A stretch of 64,000 bases of DNA from Mikania micrantha (lineage: Eukaryota; Streptophyta; Magnoliopsida; Asterales; Asteraceae): NCBI GenBank assembly GCA_009363875.1, contig CM018683.1, positions 68,328,666 to 68,392,665 of the forward strand, read 5' to 3'. Numbering within the stretch: the first letter of the stretch is position 1; each line of letters starts with the position of its first letter. Made by a program: the position numbers and the translations under genes. The notes beneath the pieces were generated by a model. That model did not search any database. It worked only from the letters and a program-made list of their open reading frames with translations, and had not been told where the DNA came from. Positions 23,561 through 33,862 of this stretch are shown here, piece by piece.

Positions 23561-24450
23561 ATGCTGGCTTTATATAAGTGCTGTCGAGGTTACATCAATG
23601 TTACGTTGTTCGGTTGGATCTGTGTATATTTATTGTCATACCTAATACATCCTCCACATTGCTTAGTCTATATATATCTACACTTTAACATTTTTTTGCC
23701 AACCAATACTTTGTTTTCACCATTAGTTTTTAAGCATCTCAAGCTCTAAAAAAATGGAAGCCATTAATGTTACCTCTCACAAGCTTTGTTAGATAAAATT
23801 TTGATGACATCTCCAGAGGGTGTTTTTGAGTCTTCAATTAATACCATTTATTCAAATTTCAAGATATTTAAGTGGCTATATCCCAACAAATATGCGCTAC
23901 AGCAATTGGCCGTGTAATAATATTACGTATATAATATTTTAAAAAATAAAAAATATGAATGTAACATACTTGTAACAATTGGTTACGTATATAAAATTAA
24001 TAAAATAGAATAATGTTGTATATATGTTACATACATTTACAACGAATGTTACATAAACGTAAAAAATAAAAGTGTTACATTATTAGTCTAGCCTAAGTTC
24101 CCTGAAAAAGAGTCGATGAGTAACCACGTTGATTTTTCGACCAAAACTTCCGGGCAAGCAAGTGTTACATTATTGCTACATTCAAATAAGAATACATATA
24201 GTATATTTTAATTACTAGAAAACTAAGATGCTATATTTTAACCAGGTCAATTTCCCACCTTAAATTTTAACCTCGTTGTTACGTTTTTGTTACATAAGAT
24301 TGAGCTAATAAAATATGTCAATTACCTCTCCAACCATTTTTTTAATGGAATTTTTTGCCCCTTTGAATACTGAAGTTAAACTTACTTTTTTTATTCAGGT
24401 ATAATATAATTTTTGTTCCTTTTACTAGTGTTGAGTAACATAAAAGATGT

Positions 24451-24675
24451 GTTACCTTTGAAACTGGTTTGTTATGTAGCGAAACCATTGAATCTTATAA
24501 ATGGTTGTTTCCGGCCTTTCTTAAAGCAAATCTGGAATAACCAGGTTTGGTTTTAACTGATCAAGACCCGTCTATGAAACAACCGATTATTCAAGTTTTT
24601 TCTCAACCTCGCCATAGACTTTGTGTGTGGCATATAATGAAAAAAAAACTCTTTCAAAGGTATATGTAAAAAGCA
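24451..24675 (+). pseudogene. FAR1/FHY3-family (MULE) transposase relic
   Basis: One frame reads FETGLLCSETIESYKWLF, then PAFLKA, a TAA stop, LTDQDPSMKQPIIQVFS, and HRLCVWHIMKK. This is the order and wording of the DDE transposase core shared by MuDR-like transposases and plant FAR1-related proteins: the E(T/S)..S(Y/F).WLF segment, then TDQD with the second catalytic Asp, then HRLC.WHI. Only about 70 codons remain, with at least one internal stop. The flanks are AT-rich non-coding DNA. Whether it came from the element itself or from a captured FAR1-like gene cannot be decided here. Confidence 0.75.
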
Positions 24676-25978
24676 TATTATAGTTCTAATGTAACGTTAA
24701 TGTAACAAGTGTACAATGTTGAATTTTTAGTGTATTTTTAATCTAACATGCGTGTTTGTGTTTAATGTCTCAGTAATACAACTAATTACTCTTATAGAAC
24801 AAACACAACCTTAGACATTTTAATTGTCACAAAACAAATGTAAGAAAAGAGCTTGCATGTTCGTTACATCATCATTACTAGGGTACTTCATCCAAAATAT
24901 CCATCATACCACAAATTGGAACCAAATTTTTGAAAACCTAACTCGTTGACACCATGATCAAAAGATAAACTTTTAAAATCCCCCAATTCACATAGTGCCA
25001 TACATGTAACACTTGGTGTAACATAGATGTAACACAATGTTACATATAAGTAAAAGAAAATACTTTAAATACAATAAAAATTGCATACATGTAACACTTG
25101 ATTACATATATGTAACTTTATTTTTACATCAATGTAACATACATGCAACAATTGATTACGTATATAAAATTAATAAAATGGAATCATGTTGCATATATGT
25201 TACATACCTTCTACAACAAATGTATCACAAACGTAACAAAATCAAAGTGACTTCAAATTTATTAAAGAACATATGAATACATAAATTAGATGGTCAGCGA
25301 AACTTCTGAGTGGATCAGTGGTTGCCGGTCTGTAGACTGAACAAGTAACCCAGACACCATCCTGCGTTTATCAGGTGGTATGAGCAGCAGCAATATAACA
25401 ATGACTGGTTTAAAGATTTGAGGTACTTATATCTTGGAATTGGAATGCCATAAAAATTAATAAATCCAGTTGAGACACACCTCCATGAAGTTGTCCATTT
25501 GTAGTACCCTTTCCACATCAAGAATGTGAATAAAGTCATTGTCTGTTTTTTCTCCAAACCTCTTTTCCCATAGTGACTGAATCAACCAAGTTCACACGGT
25601 TGTAAAAAAGAAGAAAAAGAAAAAGAGAGAGAGAGAAGAGATATATCACAGGGGTTCAAAAGCAATAGTGAGTGTAAATTGAAACAATGACATCTAATAT
25701 AACCAGATCAAACAAACCAATTGGGAAATGCAGGATTATCTTCAACACAAGTTGATCGTGAGGTCTGTGAAGGTGCCTTGGATTGTGCATTGTGTTGTTC
25801 GCAGACCACATTGTCGTAACTGATGAAGAAGCGGGAATCAATTAGAAAGTCAAGTCCAAAATAATCCCCACATTGCTACATAAAATTCAAACCGTCGAAT
25901 ATTTTTTTGTCAACAGTTAAGAAAATTTTTTTTTGTTAAAATTGGTTCTTAATCAAAACAACATTTAACTTAATCAAC

Positions 25979-26170
25979 TTACCATTTCCGTCGTTTTTCC
26001 GGTGTTGTCCCCGGTAGTTCGGAACCATTTGATTCGCTTCTGGTTGGACATGCATCATCGTCAACGGCGTCCCTTATATGAACGAAAGATATCGGATTTT
26101 TACCTGGTAAGTTAGAGGCATCGTCGACGAATCCGGCCGGGAGACGTCTAGCGTCCTTTTTGGTTCTCAT
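25979..26170 (-). other. Unrecognised minus-strand ORF ending at a splice-donor-like site
   Basis: A 63-codon frame rich in Pro, Ser, Asp and Arg runs toward lower coordinates. Near its end, at about 25978-25983, the minus strand reads GTAAGT, a perfect plant donor. Base composition is less AT-rich than in the flanks, so this may be a captured exon or the first exon of the element's own gene. I do not recognise the protein. Confidence 0.25.
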
Positions 26171-26618
26171 GCTTCGAAGAAATCCAGTAATGACGGCAAC
26201 GGCAGTCGAAGAAATCCAGTGTACCTGAAATCGCGATACAATTTTTATTTGGATTTTGCTGAAACCGCGACGGATAAACGGCCAAGAAATGAAGATTTTT
26301 CATTGGATTTTGGTGGTCTTCGACGAGCGGGATTCATAGAAATGGGGGGAAAGAAGAAAATGATTTTGGGAAATGGGGAAAAGGGATTTGATGGCATGTA
26401 CGGTTTTTTTTTTTAATTATTAAAACTACATTAAGTACAAGAAGCCAGATTACTATTCTACTCTTATTGTACTATATTGTATCATCATCAGTTTTTTAAT
26501 CTAAAAATATCTAATCAACTTTATCACATTTAATCTCAACCATTCAAGATCTTGATCAACGGTTAAAATAAGGTTTTCAAAGTTTCTTTCACTCAACCAG
26601 GTTTCCAAAATATCCTTC

Positions 26619-26621
<3 letters not shown>

Positions 26622-26655
<34 letters not shown>
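26622..26655. repeat. (TA)n microsatellite at element boundary
   Basis: About 34 bases of pure TA follow the right end of the 3.8-kb element. Similar runs are at 14653-14670, 15417-15433, 15846-15887 and 16178-16212. Confidence 0.95.
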
Positions 26656-26657
<2 letters not shown>

Positions 26658-27311
26658 TTTTGTAAATAATAGTCAATATCTTGTGATGATTTATTTTATA
26701 TAAACGATGTGTGGGATTGGATGAAAAACAAATTATATTGTTGCCTGTAAAAGTATTTTGGGTTCTAAAAATATATTTAAGTATTCATTAGACTATATTT
26801 CTTAAATCGAATGCTTGTTTTATTAAACAACATGTTTTGTTTATACTACTAAAATTTTAAGTTTTGAGATTTGATTGAGTAATATAAATTTAAACTAATT
26901 GTTTTTATCTTGACAAGTCAGATATAAATCAAGTACAATTGAGTCTAGATCAATTTATAGTCTGATCCAGATTGAAACCTAAAAAATTAAGGGATGTCGT
27001 AATTCCTAAAAGTTATTTACTAGTTTAATTTAGTTATGTTTTTGTTATTGAACTTAAATGTGTATTAGTTTAGTTTGTTTTTGTTGTTAAACTTAAACAT
27101 ATATCACTTAAGTTATGTTTTTGTTGCAGAACTTAGAAATTATATTAGTTTAGTTTATATCTAGCAGAAAAAATCTAAAAGCTTTTGATTTTTAATTTTT
27201 TTTACATATGACTTTTTAAAGAAAATTAGTAGGAAAAGAATAAATAAAAAATGGGCATTTACATATTTATCCTTCCTAACTTGTAAAATTGCATATTTAC
27301 CTTAATCATGT
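26656..27311. other. AT-rich spacer with a short degenerate repeat, no gene
   Basis: Three loose copies of a unit containing TTTTTGTT and GAACTT/AAACTTA, spaced 50-60 bases, lie at about 27030-27175. Nothing else stands out. Confidence 0.5.
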
Positions 27312-27319
27312 ATTAAGAC

Positions 27320-27841
27320 CAGTGTTGTAAAACTCGGCCTAGGCAGCCGAGTACTTGGCGAGTACTCGGTACTCGGCCCTCGGCCGAACCGATTTTCTCC
27401 TACTCGGCCGAACCAACTCGGACTCGGTCAAACTCGGATCTACTCGGTCAAACTCGGATCTAGTTGGTCCAACTCGGGCCTACTCGGACCAACTCGGCCA
27501 AAAAAAACTCTATCAAACTCGGAATAAATCGGTCAAACTCGGACCAACTCCGTCAAACTCGGCCAACTCGGTTTTTCGCTATTTTTTTACCGATTTTCCC
27601 ATTTTTTCCCTGATTTTCATTGTTTTTCACCAATTATTGTTTGATTTTCCCTATATATATTTAATTTCTATTGATATTCATTATATATGTTATATATACT
27701 AGTAAACATATGATATTTGATATATATATAATTTTTTAAAAATTATTTTTTTATCATTAACCATATCTCCCCGCCTTGGTCGAGTACTCGCAACTCCCCA
27801 GTCGACCGACCTGGCAGCGCCTAACGATTTCTACAAACATG
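27320..27841. mobile_element. hAT-type MITE with ACTCGG repeats, 522 bp
   Basis: Ends CAGTGTTGTAAAACTCGG and CGATTTCTACAAACATG form an imperfect hAT-type inverted repeat. Flanks ATTAAGAC (27312-27319) and ATTAAGTC (27842-27849) agree at 7 of 8 bases. More than ten ACTCGG or CTCGGNC units fill the left half. The 115-codon frame inside is just the repeat read as protein. Confidence 0.75.
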
Positions 27842-27849
27842 ATTAAGTC

Positions 27850-28963
27850 CATTGTATATTATATGTAATACAAATTTGTCTCATTGGAAAACATGTAATT
27901 TTGCAACTTAGGATGGGAAAATATGTAATTCTCCATACAAAACTTGTCGGAAATAATACGAAAATATAGATATTAAAACAAGAATTAAAAAATGTTGTCA
28001 AAAATAGTAAATATGTAATTATAGTAAAATAATTCTTTTTGTAAGAAAGTAGCCGAAAAGAAATCAGAAAAAAAAAACATAATAAAAATTTGGTTAGAAA
28101 CTTTTAGTAATAATATTAAAATATATAATTTAATAAAAATAAAAAAAATCATGCGAATAATGTCGGAAACTAAAAACTTGTATGGAATTTAAATACTAGT
28201 TTTGTCGGAAATTTGGTAGAAGAGTTTTTGGGTAAATTGTCAAAAAATTTCCCACCTTACTTTTTTCTTAGAAATTTCTTTTGCAACATTGTTGTCGGAA
28301 AATTTATATTTATCTACTAGTGTTAGTTAGTGGAAGTCCTTGTTAGTTTCTTCTGTTCATTTTCCTTTGGTTTGCATGTTATTAGATTTAGTGCTCTAAG
28401 TAGTGCCTTAGTGGTAGTGTTATGCTGGAAATCTTGTGGGTTTCTTTTTGTAAGCATGTAAAATGCTACTGGATTTATGATTGACGCATGCATTTGCATT
28501 TACTAAATTGATATTGTTCTGTAAAATTCTCCTACCTACAAGAATTTGTTGTCTTGTTGCATCAAGTATGAACTCGACTCACTGGTTTTGTTTGGTAGAA
28601 ACTAACGAAAGTAGTTATTCCGTAGAAACCTAACTTTAACTAAAATTGAACAATGTGTAGAAACTAACGAAAGTAGTTTTTGTATATCAACATAGACTAA
28701 AGTGTCATTCTTGATGATATCAATATATGATCTTCAGTTGATATAACACAAGATTATTATATTTTTATAAATTACTGAACAAATGTTATTGAGTAAAACT
28801 CACATTATATATATTAGAAGAGATAAATTATAAACCGTAAAATTTTGAAGTGTTTAATATAATATTTTACAAAGTTGAAATAGTGAGTTTAGAAGTTTTT
28901 GTAAAGTTGAGGGGTGTATGGTAGAAATAGTTTGTGGATTTACTATGAAGCCTCAAATTGATA
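27850..28963. other. AT-rich spacer, no gene seen
   Basis: Only very short ORFs. A 20-base direct repeat GTAGAAACTAACGAAAGTAG occurs at about 28597 and 28656. No RNA gene or element end recognised. Confidence 0.5.
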
Positions 28964-29460
28964 CAGGTAAATAGAGGTGGCCATCGTAACCGGTTCCTGG
29001 ACCCGACCCGGTGGACCCGACCCAAACCGGAACCGGTTCCTACCCGGTATTTTCAAGAACCGGTCCCTACCCGGTAGTACCCGAAAGTTAGGACCCGGTT
29101 CCACGTTTTTCCCACTCGACCGGTTAGTACCCGGACCCGAACCGGAACCGGTTCCTACCCGGAACCGGTTGGAACCGGTTATAGCCGTTAGAACGAATAT
29201 GAACGTTGGAGATCGAATTATAGCCATTTTTTGACCTTTTGAGACCATTTTTGACCCCCTAAACTAGTATAAATAGGTATTGGGTGGTATGGAGTGATCA
29301 CACAACTCAAAACGCAATCCCGAACGCGAAAAAACGCAAAAAAAAACAAAAAACGCTATTAATGCGCTTGTTTAGTCTCCATCTCTCGTTTTGGTTTTTC
29401 GTTTTCTCGTTTCCTACTCTCAAAGTCTCAATACTCTTTATAATTTTCCCTTTGTTATCA

Positions 29461-31540
29461 TGGATGCTTCAAATTCTTCGGTCGGTCAAGGTTCCAACAC
29501 CGGACCATCCTTTGTTCGTGTTATTGAACACAATCGGAACCCGGAGATATGGTGCAATTGGGATTTGGTCGAGCTTAGTGATGGTTCTATAAAAGCTCGT
29601 TGCAAGTTTTGTGGAATATATTTAGGGAAAGAATCGAATTCGAATTTGAAGAAACACATCAACAAACCGTTTTGCAAGGCGTTGAAAAAGGATCCCGAGT
29701 CTCAACAAACGCAAATGGATGTTGAAGGTGGAATATTTAATTATGACCTTGATGGGGTTCGGGATCGAATGGCGAAGTTCGTGATTCAAGAGGCGTTGCC
29801 GTTTAGCCATTTCGACAACCCTCGGTTAACAAGCATGATTCGGGAGACGCTTCAACCATGCTACACCCACGTAAGTCGACAAACTCTTAGACGCCATTGT
29901 TTAAAGATGTGGAAACATGCCAAACATGAACTAGTTGCATATTTTGAAAATTTAAATACGGGGGTTAACTTAACTAGTGATGTTTGGTCGGCTCCACATC
30001 CTAGCTTTGCGTCACCGCTCATTGGGTAGAACCGTCATCATGGATAATGATGAAACGCACCATTGCTTTTGAACTTTTTCCGTATCCACATACCGGTGAC
30101 CTTTTATTTCAAATTTTAGATTATGTAATAACGACGTTTAAGTTAGAAAAAAAATATTTTCAATGTCATTTGATAACGCTTCAAACAATACGACGGCGGT
30201 TGAAAAATTAAAATTAAAATATTTGCCGTTATGTAATGGCGCATTTTTTCACTCAAGATGTGTTGCACATATAATAAATTTAATTGTGCAAGACGGTATT
30301 GGCACTGATAATGTTACAACATTTATAAACGTTTGTCGACAAATGCTACATGATATTTTTAAAAAGAGCCGGGCACGGCATATGGCATATAGGAAATTTT
30401 GTAAAGATACGGGGAGGATTTCTTTGGGTGCAAATTGGGATGTACCTCATAGATGGAATTCCACTTGCCTAATGCTTGAAAGTGTTTTACGACAAAAAAG
30501 ATACTTTGCAAATGTTTCACGCAAGTCTCGTCGACCGGGGTTATGTCGACGCATTTTTGGATAGTTCTTGGGATAATGTCCAATTATCATCTGAATTTCT
30601 TGAAGTTTTTAAATCATCAACTACTAAACTATCATGGACTTATTACCCGACTAGTTCTTTGGTTCTTTTGGAGATATTTTTAATGGTTACAAACTTTAAA
30701 ACTTTTGAAAATAAAAATGAAATGTTTTCTAACATGATATTACCGATGCGAAATAAATTACTAAAGTATTTTCTTGAATTACCACCCGTTTTTACTTGCG
30801 CAGCCGCTTTAAACCCAATTTTAAATGTTACGGGGGTGGAATGCTTGATAGACGAAATTTATGACGCTCTTGACATACACGAGATATACCCAAGCTTTTC
30901 AACCGAAGCAAAAAATGTTTTTAATAATAATTTACAATCTATGTATGACTTTTATTTGATTAAATATGGTGGAAACATACATATGCCCACTCCTGTTTCC
31001 TCATCAAGTTCGAGTGCTTCTCGAGCACGAGATCCGATGGTTAACCTATTGAACACGGTTCGAAACGTCACGGCTAAATGTCAAAGGGGTAATACCCCTT
31101 CAAGCGAACTCGGCCGGTATAGTGGTACGGATTATGTATCTGATATGACGGCCGAGTCATATCGCAATTTTGATATTTTGGCTTGGTGGAAAGCAAAGGA
31201 ATCCGAGTTTCCGATTCTTGCCGCCATGGCCCGTGATTTACTAACTGTCCAAGCTTCCACGGTAGCTTCGGAATCTGCATTTTCTCTTAGTGGCAGGGTC
31301 TTGTCGTTAAGAAGAACAAAACTCACTCCCGAGTCGGTAGAAATGTGCATATGTTTAAAGGATCATTTGGACTCGATCGATCATATTCAAGATCAAACAA
31401 CCCTCGAAGATGAAACATCCATTGAAGTAAAAGTACATGACGAAGAAGTTGAAGAAGGCTTATCACCCGGCCTATCCGACGAAGAACTCGCATTTGAAGC
31501 TAACTTTAGTCGTTCGCAACAAAACGACACAAATCTTTGA
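29461..31540 (+). pseudogene. hAT transposase (BED finger, RNase H-like core, dimerisation domain), frameshifted
   Basis: The likely start is the ATG at 29461 (MDASNSS). A BED-type zinc finger follows: WCNWDLVELSDG, then CKFCGIYLG and KKHINKPFC. The catalytic region is spread over three frames: SDVWSAPH near 29980, then LCVTAHWVEPSSWIMMKRT in another frame, then SMSFDNASNNTTAVEKL from about 30155 and ANWDVPHRWNSTCLMLESVL. A further shift near 30495 leads into a 354-codon open part. That part ends with the hAT C-terminal dimerisation motif (FDILAWWKAKESEFPILAAMARD, in parts; ASTVASESAFSLSGRVL). At least three frameshifts break it. Repaired length would be about 690 residues, normal for the family. 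Confidence 0.88.
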
Positions 31541-31650
31541 TTTTAATGTTTTATTAGTTGTTTGTAACTTTTCTTTTCTTTTGTTTTTAAATTACTTAAA
31601 ATAATTAATGAATTTACGTTTGTTTTTAACATTTGTTATTATTAACCAAT

Positions 31651-31945
31651 TCAAACATTTAACTAATAATTAATTAATAAACCCTAATTAAACCTTAAAC
31701 AAATCAAACCTAATAAAACCTTAAACTTATCAAACATTTAACTAATAATTAATTAATAAACCCTAATTAAACCTTAAACAAATCAAATTAAATAATAGTT
31801 TAAGGTTTTATTTGTTTAAGGTTAAATTCTTTGATTTGTTTAAGGTTTATTAATAAGTTTAAGGTTTTATTAGGGTTTATTAATTATTAGTTTAAGGTTT
31901 TATTAGGGTTTATAAATTATTAGTTTATAGTTTAAGGAAAAAAAA
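31651..31945. repeat. Direct and inverted repeats at the 3' side of the hAT element
   Basis: A 58-base unit (TCAAACATTTAACTAATAAT onwards) is repeated at 31651-31708 and 31730-31787. The following 31790-31945 holds inverted copies of the AAACCTTAAAC/GTTTAAGGTTT and AACCCTAAT/ATTAGGGTT parts, so the region can fold on itself. Confidence 0.8.
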
Positions 31946-32154
31946 CAAAAAAAAACAAGTGGAACCGGTTCTAAAACAGGAACCGGTTTAGGACCCTACC
32001 CTAACCGGGTACACCGAATAGGGTCTTTTTGGAGTGGAACCGGGTACGGAACCGGTTCGGGTCTTGGGTGGAACCGGTTTGGAGGAACCGGTGGGACTTA
32101 GGAACCGGTTCCGGTTCTTGAAAAAAAACCGGTTTGGCCACCTCTACAGGTAAA

Positions 32155-32540
32155 AAATAAATAATATTGTATTAGTAAAAAAAATATTCGGTTTAAAACA
32201 CACACATATACAGTATAAGAGTCAAGTTAATACATTTGTAACTATAAATGTTAGACTTAAAACATTATCAATGGTATAAATTGAAAAAAATAAAAAGAAA
32301 AAAATATAAACAAAATTATTAAAAAATTAATAGGTCTAAAATTAATAGGATTATATAATTAAAATATTAGAGAGACTTAAGAAGAGGCCGGTGACTTGAC
32401 CAACACTCTTATATATAAGGTTTGTTTTTGGGATTTTGCCATTTTGGCCTTTTGGGAATAACTAATAAGTACGAAACTTGCTCGTTTTTTCAACGAAAGT
32501 TCAGAAACAAATAAGTGGCTCTACTTATTTTGAAGATATT
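32155..32540. other. Spacer upstream of the resistance gene, no gene seen
   Basis: AT-rich DNA. The last part (32400-32540) should be the original sequence immediately upstream of the TIR-NBS gene before the Copia insertion, because the target duplication ATATT is shared with 39584-39588. Confidence 0.5.
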
Positions 32541-32729
32541 TATAAGAAATATCAACCAAAGCTTGAATCTTTCATTGATTGAATGGGTATAAGTACACAT
32601 GTGGAGATCCTATAAACTTGGATCTGTAACAATATTTGAAGACCTATCTAAACATATTCAAATACAAATTAAATACAAATAATTGGAGGGAAATATGTGC
32701 AGCCATGCTATGTGTGTGTTGACTTAATA
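32541..32729 (-). repeat. 3' LTR of the minus-strand Copia element
   Basis: 189 bp, identical to 39395-39583 except one G/A difference. Read on either strand it starts and ends with TA, not the usual TG..CA. Confidence 0.93.
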
Positions 32730-32828
32730 TGCCCCCCGCAAGATGGACGATCTGGAGAGGAGACCAATCTTGGAGAGAAGAGTTAGATAACGATCTTTGA
32801 GAAGTGGTTTAGTAAGGACATCGGCCAG

Positions 32829-33857
32829 CTAATCATCACCTTTGATATGAGTAACACGTATTGAACCTGCATTAACCTTTTCACGGACGAAGTGGAAGTC
32901 AAGTGCAAGGTGCTTCATCCTCGAATGGAAGACCGGATTGGCAGAATAGTGAGTAGCACTAAGATTATCACAGTAAATGGTAGGGGTAGCTTTGGAGGTG
33001 AATCCGAGCTCGTGTAGTAATGAGATGAGCCAAAGAACTTCAGTTGTGGTAGAAGCAACCGCATGAAACTCAGCTTCAGTAGAAGAGCGGGCAAGAGTTG
33101 GCTGGCGTTTGGAGCTCCAAGCGATGGGGTTTGAACCGAGATAAACAATATATCCGGTTGTGCTTCGATAAGTTTGCTTATCCCCAGCCCAGTCGGCGTC
33201 GGTGAAGGCATGAAGGTGTAGTGGAGACTGCTTGTTGATGAGTAAACCATGATGAATGGTGCCATGAAGGTAGCGGAGGAGCCGTTTTAGAGCCGTCCAG
33301 TGAGCATAGGTCGGTTGTTGCATGAACTGGGATAGTTTGTTCACGGCAAATGTGACATCAGGCCGGGTGAGAGATAGATATTGTAGGGCGCCAACAAGTG
33401 AACGATAGGAGGTGGGAGAGTCTAGGGGGTTGCCATCTGAGGTGGTGAGAGGTGTTGAGGGTGACATTGGGGTGGAGGAGGGTTTACAGTTGGCCATGTT
33501 GGCTTTGGTTAAGATATCCAGGATGTATTTGGCTTGCGAAAGAAACAAGCCATTTTGGTGAGGTAGGACTTCAACACCAAGAAAGTAAGAGAGGTTGCCA
33601 AGGTCTTTAAGAGAGAACCGGTTTGACAAGGAAGAGATGAATGAGGAGACATGGGAGGGATTGGGGCCAGTTATGATGATATCATCAACATAGACTAGTA
33701 CATAAATGGGAGAGGGAGAAGAACTGTTGACAAAAAGTGATGGGTCAGAGATGGTTGGCTTGAATTTGTTGAGAGTGAGGAAGGTTTTAAGTTCATCATA
33801 CCAAGCTCGGGAGGCTTGGCGAAGGCCATAGATGGCTTTGTTGAGTTTGCAGACATG
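32829..33857 (-). pseudogene. Copia reverse transcriptase (3' part) and RNase H
   Basis: From about 33857 down, the minus strand reads VCKLNKAIYGLRQASRAWYD, then YVDDIIITG, the catalytic YVDD motif of Copia reverse transcriptase, then SLKDLGNLSYFLGVEVLPH. RNase H follows with FTDADWAGD, RSSTEAEFHAV and KGDD. A stop at about 32829 stands where Copia proteins usually continue QLADVLTKPL; the residues LADVLTKPL are readable after it, so a single Gln-to-stop change is likely. The 5' side is severed by the solo LTR at 33863. Confidence 0.88.
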
Positions 33858-33862
33858 GTTAG

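Larger units (their letters stand above)
22826..26621. mobile_element. TA-bounded TIR element, 3.8 kb, with transposase relic
   Basis: The left end TGAAAACCCATGTGAGAC, then GAAAACTTTGCAAACCC, is an imperfect inverted match of the right end (AAAGTTTCTTTCACTC, GGTTTCCAAAATATCC). (TA)n runs flank both ends (22815-22825 and 26622-26655). It shares internal blocks with 12494-15417. A FAR1/MULE-type transposase remnant at 24451-24675 suggests that the family descends from a MULE, though the duplication around it cannot be separated from the TA run. Confidence 0.5.
28972..32146 (+). mobile_element. hAT DNA transposon, 3.2 kb, complete ends
   Basis: Perfect 11-bp ends (TAGAGGTGGCC and GGCCACCTCTA) are flanked by the 8-bp duplication CAGGTAAA at 28964-28971 and 32147-32154. 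Both subterminal regions (about 28990-29180 and 31955-32130) are packed with ACCGGT and GGAACCGG units, the likely transposase binding sites. It holds one transposase gene (29461-31540), now frameshifted. The ends look young, while the gene is damaged. Confidence 0.92.

Noticed and set aside
27355..27702. 115-codon ORF with TRSNSD-like repeats
   Set aside because: It is the ACTCGG repeat of the hAT MITE read as protein.
28977..29248. Overlapping ORFs on both strands at the left end of the hAT element
   Set aside because: They are the ACCGGT-rich subterminal repeats and lie before the transposase start.
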